Below, in pieces: positions 8,159 through 19,854 of a stretch of 64,000 nt of DNA. This stretch comes from Roseococcus thiosulfatophilus (lineage in GTDB: Bacteria > Pseudomonadota > Alphaproteobacteria > Acetobacterales > Acetobacteraceae). The first letter of the stretch is position 1. Every line of letters begins with the position of its first letter. The notes under the pieces are model-generated. The model saw only the letters and a program-made list of their open reading frames with translations, did no database searches and was not told where the DNA came from. Location: contig NZ_JAFFQY010000061.1 in NCBI RefSeq assembly GCF_017311575.1, positions 124,001-188,000 of the forward strand. The letters are read 5' to 3'. The position numbers were made by a program, and so were the translations under genes.

Positions 8159-8842
8159 TTACTTCTTCTTCGCCGGGGCGGCGGCGGCAGCGGCGGCGGC
8201 CGGCTTGGCCGCGCCCTTGCCGCCCTTCTTCGCGGGCTCGGCGGCGGGGGCCGGGGCGGCCACCTCCTCGACCACGGTCGGCGGGGCGATGGTGGCCACC
8301 ACGAAGTCACGGCCGGTGATCACGGGCTTGGCGTCCGCCTTGTCCATGATGGCGGACCAGCGGATGCTGTCGCCGATCTTGGCCTCGGCCAGGTCAATGT
8401 GGAAGGTCTCGGGCACCGCCTCGGGGTCCACCAGCACCTCCACCTCACGCCGCACCAGGTTCAGCACGCCGCCCGCCTTCAGGCCGGGGCAGCTGTCCTC
8501 GTGCTTGAACACGACCGGCACCTTGATGCGGATGCGCGCACCCGGCGCCAGGCGCTGGAAATCGATGTGGATGGGGCGGTCGGTCACGGGGTGGAACTGC
8601 ACCTCGCGCAGCAGGGCCCGCTCGGTCGGGCCGTCCTTCACCACCACGTCATAGACGTGCGACTGCCAGGAGCCCTTGTGCAGCTCCTTCATGATGTCGC
8701 GGGGGTCGAAGGCGACCAGCGTGGCCTCCCGCTTCGCCCCATAGACAACGCCGGGGACAAGCCCCTCACGCCGGGTCGCGCGCGCCGCCCCCTTACCGGC
8801 ACGCCCGCGCGCCTCGGCCTCGATCCGAATGGTCTGGACCAT
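8159..8842 (-). CDS. rplY: 50S ribosomal protein L25/Ctc
   Basis: 227 residues; binds 5S rRNA in the large subunit. The start MVQTIRIEAEARGRAGKGAAR (ATG 8842) has AAGGAG upstream. The N-terminal L25 domain (RREGLVPGVVYGAKRE, then HPVTDRPIHIDFQRL) is followed by the Ctc/TL5 C-terminal beta domain (LNLVRREVEVLVDPEAVPE). The last 35 residues are an Ala/Lys tail ending in eight Ala and KKK, longer than in enteric L25 but usual for the long alphaproteobacterial form. First gene of the L25-pth-unknown-ychF run. Confidence 0.95.
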   Translation of the reverse strand: MVQTIRIEAEARGRAGKGAARATRREGLVPGVVYGAKREATLVAFDPRDIMKELHKGSWQSHVYDVVVKDGPTERALLREVQFHPVTDRPIHIDFQRLAPGARIRIKVPVVFKHEDSCPGLKAGGVLNLVRREVEVLVDPEAVPETFHIDLAEAKIGDSIRWSAIMDKADAKPVITGRDFVVATIAPPTVVEEVAAPAPAAEPAKKGGKGAAKPAAAAAAAAPAKKK

Positions 8843-8969
8843 GCCAGAAACTCCTTGCTGCGGGTATGTTTCGCCCCTGTCCGGACAGATGCCCGAACGG
8901 AAGCAGGCGGCCTCCAGGGGTGCCGCCCTGGCGGGGGGTGTAGGCGATGCCGGCGCCGCCGGCAAGGTC

Positions 8970-10433
8970 TCAGGCGGCGCGCAGGCCCTGTGTGGTTTCC
9001 TGCAAGGTGTCGCGCAGGATCACGGCCTCGTTCCGCAGGGCGTCGGCCATGCTTTCCAGCTCCGACATGGCCTCGGCCGTGCGCCTCATGCGGTCCACCG
9101 CCCGGTTCACCGACGCCGCGGCGGCCTCGGTGCCCTGGGCCACGGTGGCGCTTGCGCCCGCGATCTCGCGCGTGGCCGTGCCCTGCTCCGCCACGGCCGA
9201 GGCGATGGTGCCGGCCACCTCGTTCACCTCGCCCACCACCTGGCTGATGGCCTGGATGGCGGCCACGGCGTCACCGGTGGCGGCGCGGATCGCGGCGATC
9301 TGCTGGCCGATCTCCTCCGTCGCCTTCGCCGTCTGCCCGGCCAGGTTCTTCACCTCGCTCGCTACGACGGCGAAGCCCTTGCCGGCCTCGCCGGCGCGGG
9401 CGGCCTCGATGGTGGCGTTCAGCGCCAGCAGGTTCGTCTGCCCCGCGATGTCGCTGATGAGGCGCAGCACGTCACCGATGCGCTGCGCGCTGTCCGACAG
9501 GCCATTGACGATGGCGCCCGTGCTCTCGGTCTGGGCGGCGGCGCGGCCCGCGACCTCACTGGCCTGGGCCACCCGCCGGGTGATCTCGCTGACCGCCGCG
9601 GCCAGTTCCTCGGAGGCCGCCGCCACCGTCTGCACCCCGCTCGCGGCTTCGGTCATGGCGCTGCGCGCGGCCTCGGCCTGTTCCGCCGCGGCGTTGGCCT
9701 CGCCGCTGATGCGGCGCGCGGCCTCGTCCAGCGCGGCCGATGCCGTGTCCACCTCGCGGGCCACGCCGCCCAGGGCATGCTCCACGCTGTCCGCGGTGGC
9801 GGCGCGGGTGCGGCGGCTGGCGGCCTGGGATTCGGCCTCGCTGGCCAGGCGGCGCTGCGCCTCGGCCGCCTCGGCCGCGCGGGCGGCGCGGGCCTCGGCC
9901 AGCGCGGCATCGGCCGCGGCCGCCGCGCGCGGCAGGCCACGGACCAGCAGCAACAGCCCGCCCGCCTCCACCAGCAGGATGACGGCATGCAGCAGCACCC
10001 GGCCGAGATTGCCGTCCGGCACGCCGAACACGGCCATGGGGGCCAGGTAGCTCAGCACCAGGTGGTGCAGCGCGACGGTGACGGTGGCCACCAGGATCGT
10101 CCGCCAGTCGCAATAGCCGGCCAGCAGCGCGAGGCCCGCGAAATACGCCATGTGCGCATCCAGGGTCCAGGCGGCGGGCGCCAGCCAGACCTGGAAGGAG
10201 ATGGCCGCCATCAGCGCCACCGCCATGATCTGCCCGGCCACCGGGCTGCCCGCGCCCCGCCGTGCCGCGAGGCCCGCGGCCAGGGCCAGCAGCACCACGC
10301 CGAGCGTGCCAAGGAGTAGATCCTCGCCGGACGCGCCCGAGGAAAGCCCCACCAGGGGCGTCAGCAGGACCATCCCCGCCATGAGGCACAGGAGGAAGCG
10401 GCCCGTCTGGGCGCGGAAATGCGTGAGATCCAT
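8970..10433 (-). CDS. Methyl-accepting chemotaxis protein with six-helix membrane sensor
   Basis: 487 residues. The N-terminal 170 or so residues form about six hydrophobic helices with very short loops, so there is no periplasmic ligand domain and no evident HAMP. A coiled-coil signalling domain follows (Ala/Glu-rich from about residue 175). The hairpin tip that docks CheA/CheW is present as [20 protein letters not shown] and [15 protein letters not shown] near residues 345-375. The C-terminus (ETTQGLRAA) has no CheR-tethering pentapeptide. Start [11 protein letters not shown] at 10433. A small membrane protein gene lies 10 bases upstream on the same strand. No other chemotaxis genes are nearby. 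Confidence 0.9.
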   Translation of the reverse strand: MDLTHFRAQTGRFLLCLMAGMVLLTPLVGLSSGASGEDLLLGTLGVVLLALAAGLAARRGAGSPVAGQIMAVALMAAISFQVWLAPAAWTLDAHMAYFAGLALLAGYCDWRTILVATVTVALHHLVLSYLAPMAVFGVPDGNLGRVLLHAVILLVEAGGLLLLVRGLPRAAAAADAALAEARAARAAEAAEAQRRLASEAESQAASRRTRAATADSVEHALGGVAREVDTASAALDEAARRISGEANAAAEQAEAARSAMTEAASGVQTVAAASEELAAAVSEITRRVAQASEVAGRAAAQTESTGAIVNGLSDSAQRIGDVLRLISDIAGQTNLLALNATIEAARAGEAGKGFAVVASEVKNLAGQTAKATEEIGQQIAAIRAATGDAVAAIQAISQVVGEVNEVAGTIASAVAEQGTATREIAGASATVAQGTEAAAASVNRAVDRMRRTAEAMSELESMADALRNEAVILRDTLQETTQGLRAA

Positions 10434-10443
10434 GTTGAGGCCC

Positions 10444-10749
10444 CTAGAGGCACCCGCCCGAACGGGTGGAGTTGATGGCCAGCCAGCCGCCCGTCTGCCG
10501 CAGCAGCGCGAGCGGGCTGGCCTGCGGGTCATCGGGCTGGAGGTGGAGAAGGCGAAGCGGGCCCAGGTCACGCCAGCCGGTCACGCGCCAGCCGACAACG
10601 CCCGGCACGGAGGGCGACGCGGCCGCGGGGAGCGTCAGGAGAACCGGCTGTCCCGCGCGCGGCCACAAGATGGCCAGGAGCAGGAACACACAGCTGGCCC
10701 CGAGCAGGGCCAGGACGGAGATGTGGCTGGAAGCTTCCTGGTCCCGCAT
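10444..10749 (-). CDS. Small single-pass membrane protein of unknown function
   Basis: 101 residues with one N-terminal helix ([20 protein letters not shown]) and an exported or periplasmic tail that ends [11 protein letters not shown] recognise no family. It sits 10 bases before the chemotaxis receptor start and is probably co-transcribed with it; the tail could be a partner or sensor for that receptor, which lacks a periplasmic domain. This link is inference from position only. Confidence 0.55.
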   Translation of the reverse strand: MRDQEASSHISVLALLGASCVFLLLAILWPRAGQPVLLTLPAAASPSVPGVVGWRVTGWRDLGPLRLLHLQPDDPQASPLALLRQTGGWLAINSTRSGGCL

Positions 10750-10820
10750 GGCGCGAGATATGCCAGGAAGTCTTGAAGATTTCGTTTCGGCCGGGCCGCG
10801 TCGCCCTGCCCGTCAGGCGG

Positions 10821-10895
10821 CGCGCGCCTCAGGCAAGGCTCGACCCGCGCGCCCCAGGCACGGCTCTATCCGCGCGCCCCAGGCACGGCTCTACC
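10821..10895. repeat. 25-bp tandem repeat (three units) at the end of the HMG-CoA-lyase-like gene
   Basis: Units at 10821-10845, 10846-10870 and 10871-10895 share CGCGCGCCYCAGGCAMGGCT plus five more bases (CGACC, CTATC, CTACC). A fourth, diverged start follows from 10896. The third unit holds the stop codon of the leftward gene (TAG at 10893-10891). The period is not a multiple of three and the units lie mostly beyond the stop. Confidence 0.85.
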
Positions 10896-11778
10896 CGCGC
10901 GCCCCCGGCACGCCGCGCACCCGCCCGCCCGGCATGGCGCCCGGGATGGCGGCGGCCATATCGGCCGCTTCCAGCAGCTTCGGCCAGTTCAGCCCGGTCG
11001 AGACACCCATGCGCTCGAACATCCAGGCGGCATCCTCCATGGCGGTGTTGCCCGTCGCACCCGGCGCATAGGGGCAGCCGCCGATCCCGCCCGAGCCCGC
11101 GTCGAACACCCGGCACCCCGCCTCCCAGGCGGCCAGCATGTTGGCGAGCCCCAGCCCGTAGGTGTCATGCCCGTGGAAGGCGAAGCGGTTGCCCCAGCTC
11201 TCGATCGCGTGGGTAAAGACGCGGCGCACCTGGTCCGGCGCCGCATTGCCGGTGGTGTCGGCGATGGCCACCTCCATGTCGGCGTCCAGCGCCTGGGCGC
11301 GTTCGATCCAGTCCAGCGCCTCGCTCTCCGGCACCACGCCTTCGAAGGGGCAGTGGAAGGAACAGGAGAGGTTGAACCGGATCTTCGTGCCCTTCGGCGT
11401 CTCCTGCACCAGCTTGGCGAGTTCCGCGAAGCTCTCCATGCGGGTGCGGTTGAGGTTCGCCTTGTTGTGGCTCTCCGTCACCGACATGAAGAAGCCGAGG
11501 CGATCGGCGCCGGCCTGCACCGCGGTGTCGAAGCCGCGCCGGTTGGGCACCAGCACCGTGCATTCCAGCCCGTCGAGCTGCTTGGCCGCCTTCAGCACCT
11601 CGCCCGTATCGGCCATCTGCGGGATGGCCTTGGGGCTGACGAAGCTGCCCACCTCCATGCGCGTGACGCCGGCCGCGTGCAGGGCGCGCACCAGCGCCAC
11701 CTTGGTCTCGGTCGGCACCCATTCCTTGATGGGCTGCAGCCCGTCGCGCGGGGAGACTTCGGAGAGGGTGACGTTCAT
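10891..11778 (-). CDS. Hydroxymethylglutaryl-CoA lyase family protein
   Basis: 295 residues, the normal length of the HMG-CoA lyase branch of the HMGL TIM-barrel family. SPRDGLQ at residues 9-15 holds the catalytic Arg-Asp, HGHDTYGLGLAN holds the metal-binding His pair, and GGIGGCPYAPGATGN is the active-site Cys loop. The family cleaves 3-hydroxy-3-methyl acyl-CoAs to acetyl-CoA and an oxo acid. The ATG overlaps the stop of a CoA-transferase gene (11775-11778), so the pair may activate a free acid and then cleave the CoA ester, as in citramalyl-CoA or HMG-type routes. The true substrate is unknown. Its 3' end runs into a 25-bp tandem repeat. Confidence 0.9.
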   Translation of the reverse strand: MNVTLSEVSPRDGLQPIKEWVPTETKVALVRALHAAGVTRMEVGSFVSPKAIPQMADTGEVLKAAKQLDGLECTVLVPNRRGFDTAVQAGADRLGFFMSVTESHNKANLNRTRMESFAELAKLVQETPKGTKIRFNLSCSFHCPFEGVVPESEALDWIERAQALDADMEVAIADTTGNAAPDQVRRVFTHAIESWGNRFAFHGHDTYGLGLANMLAAWEAGCRVFDAGSGGIGGCPYAPGATGNTAMEDAAWMFERMGVSTGLNWPKLLEAADMAAAIPGAMPGGRVRGVPGARG

Positions 11779-12941
11779 CGGGCTTCTCCCAGCAATTCGT
11801 GGAACACATGGTCATTGTCCGCGCCCGCCGCGCGGCCGGGCCAGCGGATCATCTCGGCGGGGGCGATGCCGTCGAAGCGGAAGGGAGGTGCCGGGTGCAG
11901 CACCTCGCCCAGCAGCGGGTCGGCCACCTTCTGCACCATGCCGCGCGCGAGGAAATGCGGGTCGGTCGCGCAATCCGCGATGTCATAGAGGCGCGAGCAC
12001 GGCACCTCCGCCCCTTCCAGCAGCGCCTCGGCCTCCTTGGCGGGCAGGGTGCGCGTCCAGTCGGCGATGGCGGCGTCCAGCTCCGCCGCGTGTTCGCAGC
12101 GGCCGCCATTGGTCGCCATGCGCGGGTCGGCGGCCAGGTCCGGCCGGCCGATCAGCGCCATCAATCGCGCGAAGATCAAATCCGAATTGCCGGCGACGCA
12201 CAGCCATTTCCCATCCGCGCAGGGATAGGTGTTGGTGGGCGCGGCGGTCGGGATGGCCGCGCCGGCGGGCTGGCGCACCCAGCCGAAGAGGCCGTGCTCG
12301 GGCAGCATGCCCTCCATCAGCGAGAACACCGAGGACACCAAGTCCAGGTCCAGCACCTTGCCCGCATTGTTCCCCCGCTCCCGCCCCCAGCAGGCGGAAG
12401 CGATGGCGAGCGCCGCATACATCCCCGCCAGGTCATCGCTGATGGAGACGCCGCAGCGTGGCGGCGGATACTCGCTCTGGCCCGGATTGGCCGTCAGGTG
12501 CCGCAGGCCCCCCATCGCCTCGCCGATGGCGCCGAAGGCGGGCTTGTCGCGATAGGGCCCGTCCTGCCCGTAGCCACTGATCCGCGCGATGATGAGGTTG
12601 GGGTTCTCCGCATGCAGCGCGGCGGGGCCGAGGCCGATGCGCTCCAGGTAGCCCGGGCGGAAATTCTCCACCACCGCATCGGCCCGCGCGCACAGCGCCT
12701 TCACGCGGCGCTTCCCTTCCTCGCTCTTCAGGTCGAGCGTGACCGAGAGCTTGTTGCGCCCATGCACGCTGAACCACACGGAATGCCCGTTATGCTTGGC
12801 GCCCCAGCCGCGGAAGGGGTCGCCGCCGGGCGGTTCCACCTTGATGACCTCGGCGCCCAGGTCGGCCAGCAGCCGCGTGCAGAAGGGGGCGGCGATGTAG
12901 TGCCCGAGTTCCACCACCTTGAGGCCCGTGAGCGGCAGCAT
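11775..12941 (-). CDS. CaiB/BaiF family (family III) CoA-transferase
   Basis: 388 residues, typical length. The N-terminal GLKVVELGHYIAAPFCTRLL and LGAEVIKVEPPGGDPFR are the family signature. The catalytic Asp is in GVSISDDLAGMYA near residue 170, and the small domain follows (TNTYPCADGKWLCVAGN). The family moves CoA between carboxylic acids. It is the first gene of a two-gene leftward operon, coupled by ATGA to the HMG-CoA-lyase-like gene, whose substrate it probably makes. It diverges from the AtzG-like gene across 290 bases. Confidence 0.9.
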   Translation of the reverse strand: MLPLTGLKVVELGHYIAAPFCTRLLADLGAEVIKVEPPGGDPFRGWGAKHNGHSVWFSVHGRNKLSVTLDLKSEEGKRRVKALCARADAVVENFRPGYLERIGLGPAALHAENPNLIIARISGYGQDGPYRDKPAFGAIGEAMGGLRHLTANPGQSEYPPPRCGVSISDDLAGMYAALAIASACWGRERGNNAGKVLDLDLVSSVFSLMEGMLPEHGLFGWVRQPAGAAIPTAAPTNTYPCADGKWLCVAGNSDLIFARLMALIGRPDLAADPRMATNGGRCEHAAELDAAIADWTRTLPAKEAEALLEGAEVPCSRLYDIADCATDPHFLARGMVQKVADPLLGEVLHPAPPFRFDGIAPAEMIRWPGRAAGADNDHVFHELLGEAR

Positions 12942-13231
12942 CCGTCATCCTTCCCAGATCAGCCCCCCGGCATAGACCCGGTGGCCGCCCGCGACAATTC
13001 GTGCGGTGCCGGCAACACTTCCGTAACGCGCCCTCCCCACATTGCGGCATGGGATGTGTTCTCCCCCCGAGCACACCCGTCTCTCCCGGACCTCCCGGGG
13101 CGGCGCCTCGCCGCCAGGGAGCCCAACTTCAGGGGGCGGTCGCGCCATCTCCCCCCCGAATGCGGCCGCCCCCTGCTTTTCGCCCCCTCCCGCTTGGCCC
13201 AAGCTGTGCCCGGACAGCAGGGGTGCCCGCC
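12942..13231. promoter_or_regulatory. Divergent intergenic region, CoA-transferase / AtzG-like gene
   Basis: 290 bases between divergent starts, so promoters for both directions should lie here. I see no convincing -35/-10 pair. A 7-bp GGCGGCG / CGCCGCC hairpin lies near 13100. No coding frame with neighbour-like codon use was found. Confidence 0.4.
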
Positions 13232-13411
13232 ATGACCGATGAAGAGATCGCCGCCCTCGTGAAGGCCGCGGGGCTGGAGGACACCGCCGCGCGCTACCCG
13301 GCCGATGTGCGGGCGGCGCTGGCGCAGCTGGCGCGCCACAAGGGGCAGCTGCCCCGCAGCAGCGACCCCACGCTGGAACCCACGCCTGCCTACGTGGCGC
13401 CCCGTCCATGA
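13232..13411 (+). CDS. AtzG-like (DUF4089) small amidase subunit
   Basis: 59 residues. The pattern of an N-terminal helix (EEIAALVKAAGLE), a second helix with Arg/Leu repeats (VRAALAQLARHKG) and a C-terminal EPTPAYVAPRP resembles the AtzG-like/DUF4089 family. In cyanuric acid breakdown AtzG is the small partner that stabilises the amidase AtzE. The next gene is an amidase of the right type and overlaps by ATGA (13408-13411), which supports the assignment. The substrate is not known; no other atz genes are in the window. Confidence 0.7.
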   Translation: MTDEEIAALVKAAGLEDTAARYPADVRAALAQLARHKGQLPRSSDPTLEPTPAYVAPRP

Positions 13412-14763
13412 GCCCGCATCTTCTCACCCTCGCCGAGGCCGCCGCCCTCATCGCCGCCCGCAAGCTCTCGCCGGTTGAGCTGCTGGAGGATTGCCTGGCG
13501 CGCATCGCCGCCGTGCAGCCGCGGCTCGACGCCTTCATCCGGATGAACGTCGCCGAAGCCGAGGAAGCGGCGCGCGAGGCCGAGGCCGAGATCACCCGCC
13601 ACGGCCCGCGCTCACCCCTGCACGGCATCCCGGTGGGGCTGAAGGACATCATTGACCTCAAGGGCCACCCCACCACCTGCCATTCGAAGCAGCGGCTGGA
13701 CCATATGGCGGAGGCGGATGCGGCGGTGGTGGCGCGGCTGCGCGCGGCGGGCGCGGTGTTCCCGGGCAAGCTCGCCACGCATGAATTCGCCATCGGCGGC
13801 CCGGCCTTCGACCTGCCCTTCCCGCCCGCCCGCAACCCGTGGAACAGGGCGCATCATCCGGGCGGCTCCTCCTCCGGCTCGGGGGCGGCGGTGGCGGCGC
13901 GCATGGTGCCGGCGGCGCTGGGCACGGACACCGGCGGCTCGGTGCGGCACCCGGCCAGCCATTGCGGCATCGTGGGCCTCAAGCCCACCTATGAGCTGGT
14001 GCCGCGCGCGGGCGTGTTCCCGCTGGCCTTCTCGCTGGACCATGTGGGGCCGCTGACGCGCACGGTGCGCGACGCGGCGCTGATGCTGAACGTGATGGCC
14101 GATGGCGGGCAGGACTACACGCGCGGCCTGACGGATGGGCTGCGCGGCCTGCGCATCGGCTATGTCCGGCACTTCCACGAGAAGGACCAGCCGGCCTCGG
14201 CCGAGATGGCGGCCGCGCTGGACGAGGCCGCGCGCCTGCTGGCGGCCGAGGGCGCCATCGTCATGGACGTGACCCTGCCGAGCCTCGACGAGTTCTCCGC
14301 CGTCAACCGCACCATCCTGGCCGCTGAGAGCAGCGTGGTCCATGAGGAATGGCTCAAGACCCGCCCGCAGGACTACGCGGCGGTGACGCGCCGCCGCCTG
14401 CTGCCGGGCCTGTTCCTGCCGGCGGTGGACTATATGCACGCCGCCCGCCGCCGCACGCAGTTGCTGGCCCGGGTGAACGAGGTCTTCGCGGACGTGGACC
14501 TGCTGCTGACCGCGAGCAGCATGGACGAGGCCGCCCTCATTGACGACGAGCCGGAGGTGGAGCGCACCTATCCCCGCCAGGCCCGCACCCCCTTCAACGT
14601 GACCGGCCAGCCCGCCATCACGCTGATGAGCGGATTGTCCTCGAAAGGCCTGCCGCTCTCGCTGCAACTGGCCGCGCCCGCCCATGCGGAGGCGCTGCTG
14701 CTGCGCGCCGCCCACGGCTATGAACGCGCGGCCCCCTGGAAGGACTACGCGCCCCCTTGCTGA
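13408..14763 (+). CDS. Amidase-signature enzyme (GatA/AtzE type)
   Basis: 451 residues. The amidase-signature Ser-cisSer-Lys triad is visible: Lys in GLKDIIDLKG near residue 75, the Gly/Ser-rich block HHPGGSSSGSGAAVAAR near 150, and the nucleophile Ser in GTDTGGSVR near 178, followed by GIVGLKPTY. It hydrolyses an amide or carboxybiuret-like bond. It is coupled to the AtzG-like gene before it, so an AtzEG-type complex is likely. Its 3' end overlaps the TTG start of the phosphorylase-like gene. Confidence 0.9.
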   Translation: MSPHLLTLAEAAALIAARKLSPVELLEDCLARIAAVQPRLDAFIRMNVAEAEEAAREAEAEITRHGPRSPLHGIPVGLKDIIDLKGHPTTCHSKQRLDHMAEADAAVVARLRAAGAVFPGKLATHEFAIGGPAFDLPFPPARNPWNRAHHPGGSSSGSGAAVAARMVPAALGTDTGGSVRHPASHCGIVGLKPTYELVPRAGVFPLAFSLDHVGPLTRTVRDAALMLNVMADGGQDYTRGLTDGLRGLRIGYVRHFHEKDQPASAEMAAALDEAARLLAAEGAIVMDVTLPSLDEFSAVNRTILAAESSVVHEEWLKTRPQDYAAVTRRRLLPGLFLPAVDYMHAARRRTQLLARVNEVFADVDLLLTASSMDEAALIDDEPEVERTYPRQARTPFNVTGQPAITLMSGLSSKGLPLSLQLAAPAHAEALLLRAAHGYERAAPWKDYAPPC

Positions 14764-15373
14764 TCCCGGAAGGTGCCGTCGTCGCGGTGGGGCTGGCCAG
14801 CGAGGCCGCGCTGCTGCCCGCCGGCACGCGCGTGCTGGTCTCGGGCGGGGATGCAGGGCGGCTGGCCACGATGCTTGACGCGCTGCCCGACGATGTGACC
14901 TGCGTGCTCTCCTTTGGCATCGCAGGCGGCTTGGCGCCCGGCGTCCGCACCGGCGACGTGCTGCTGGCCGGCACGCTGCACGCGGGCCGGACCTTCGCGC
15001 CAGACGCGGCGTGGACGACGGCGCTGGCCGCCCGCACCCGGGCGCGCGTGGTGCCGCTCGCGGCCAGCGATACCCTCCTCGCCGATGCCGAAGCCAAGCG
15101 CGCCCTGCACGCGGCCACGGGTGCGGAGGCCGTGGACATGGAAAGCGGGGCGGTGGCCCGCTTCGCCACGGCGCGCGGCCTGCCCTTCGCCGTGCTGCGC
15201 GCCGTGGCCGATGGACCGGAGGAAGCCCTGCCCCGCGCCGCCCGCAAGGCGTTGACGCCCGATGGCCGCCCCGCGCTGGGCCCCGTGCTGGCCGGGTTGG
15301 CCCGCCGGCCCTGGGAATTGCCCGCCCTGATCCGCCTGGGCCGCGCCAGCGCGCGGGCCCATGCGGCGCTCGC

Positions 15374-18105
<2,732 letters not shown>

Positions 18106-18109
<4 letters not shown>

Positions 18110-19854
18110 GAGCCGAGCAGCGCCACGGTGGTGCGCGCGGGAAGCGTGCCGGCGGCGAGCGCGGCGGCGGCCCCCTCGCGCCCTTCGAACAGCAGCGCGC
18201 CCCGCGCCGTGCAGGCGGCGGGCGCCTCTCCCAGATTGCAGGCCAGAGTCAGTTCCTCCTGGTTGGACAGGCGCCAACGCGCCAGCACGGCCTTCTCGCC
18301 CACCGCCTCGGCACCCAGCGCCACCGCGCCGGGCAGATGCGGGATGATGCGCGCGTGGCGGAGCGCGAGCATCTGCGTGTAGAGGGCCAGCACCGTCGCA
18401 TGGGGCTCGCGCGCGGCCTCCTCCACATCCGGGATGGAGGCGGTGAAGGTCGTGGCCTCGTTCGGGTCGGGGATGCGGGCGCGCATGGCGGGGTCGGCGA
18501 AGGCGGCGAAGCGCGCGAATTCCCGACGGCGCCCCTCGCGCACCAGCGGCGCCAGCTCCGCATTGTGGTCGGTGAAGAACAGGAAGGGGGCCGTGGCCCC
18601 CCATTCCTCGCCCATGAAGAGCAAAGGGATTTGCGGGCAGAGCAGCAGCAGCGCGGTGGCCGCCGCCAGCGCGTCGGGGTCGGCCAAGGCGGGCAGCCTT
18701 TCGCCGAAGGCCCGGTTGCCCACCTGGTCATGGTTCTGCAGGAAGAGCACGAAGGCGGTGGGCGGCAGGTGCGCCGAGGGCTCCCCCCGCGGCGCGCCCA
18801 GATGGGCGGAATGCTGCCCCTGGAAGAGAAAGCCCTGCCCCAGCACGGTGGCGAGCTTGGCCGCGCCATCCTCCGCGAAGTCCTCGTAATAGCCCTCGCG
18901 CTCGCCGGTCAGCAGCGGGTGCAGGATGTTGTGGCCGTCATCATTCCACTGCGCGTCGAAGGGTCCATCGGGCGCCAGGTGCCGCGCGGCGTTGTGCTCG
19001 TTCTCCAGCACCAGGTGGATGTGGCGGCCGGGAAGCTCCGCACGGATGCGGCGGGCCAGGTGGTCCAGCCAATCGGGGTCCGGGATGGCGTGGACGGCAT
19101 CGAGGCGCAGCCCGTCGAAGCGGTAGTCGCGCAGCCAATGCAACGCGCATTCCTCGAAATAGGCGCGCACCGCGGATTCGGCGAAGTTGATGGCCGCACC
19201 CCAGGGGGTGTGCACGCCCTCGTCGAAGAAGCGCTTCGCATAGGCGTGCAGATAGGCGCCATCCGGCCCGAAATGGTTGAACACCACGTCGAGCAAGACC
19301 ATCAGCCCCTCGCCATGCGCCGCGTCCACCAGCGCCTGCAATTCCTGCGGCGCGCCCAGCGCCGCATGCGGCGCGAAGGGCAGCACGCCGTCATAGCCCC
19401 AGCCGCGCGCGCCCGGCGCCTCCGCCACGGGCATGAGCTCGATGGCGGTGACACCCAGCGCCTTCAACCTCGGCAGGGCCTCGCGCACGCCGCCGAAGCC
19501 GCCCATGGCGCCGGCATGGACTTCATAGATCACGGCCTCATGCCAGGGCCGGCCGCGCCAGTCGGCGTGGCGCCAGGGATAAGCGGCAAGGTCGGTCAGC
19601 ACCGAGGCCCCATGCACCCCGCCCGCCTGGGCGCGCGAAGCCGGGTCTGGCACGACGAGCCCGGGCGCCACGCGGAAGCGATAGCGCGCCCCCTCGCCCA
19701 CCGGCGCGTCCAGCGTGAACCATCCCTGACCCTGCGCCGCCATGGGAATGGGGGCGCGGCCCTCCACCTCCAGCAGCACCGCATCGCTGTCGGGCGCCCA
19801 GAGGCGGAAGCGGGTGCCGCCGGCCCGCGAGACCGGCCCCCAGAGCGTGGTCAT
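18106..19854 (-). CDS. treZ: Malto-oligosyltrehalose trehalohydrolase TreZ
   Basis: 582 residues, usual length. It releases trehalose from the glucan end made by TreY. An N-terminal CBM48-like domain (TRFRLWAPDSDAVLLEVEG) precedes the GH13 barrel with [25 protein letters not shown] near residue 251 (nucleophile), HLVLENEHN near 285 (acid) and FLQNHDQVGNRAFG near 375. The start MTTLWGPVSRAGG at 19854 overlaps the glgX stop (ATGA); the end overlaps treY in the same way, so all three are coupled. Confidence 0.96.

Noticed and set aside
10761-11071. Plus-strand frames over the 25-bp repeat as a repeat protein
   Set aside because: The 25-bp period is not a multiple of three and the frames are antisense to the lyase-like gene.
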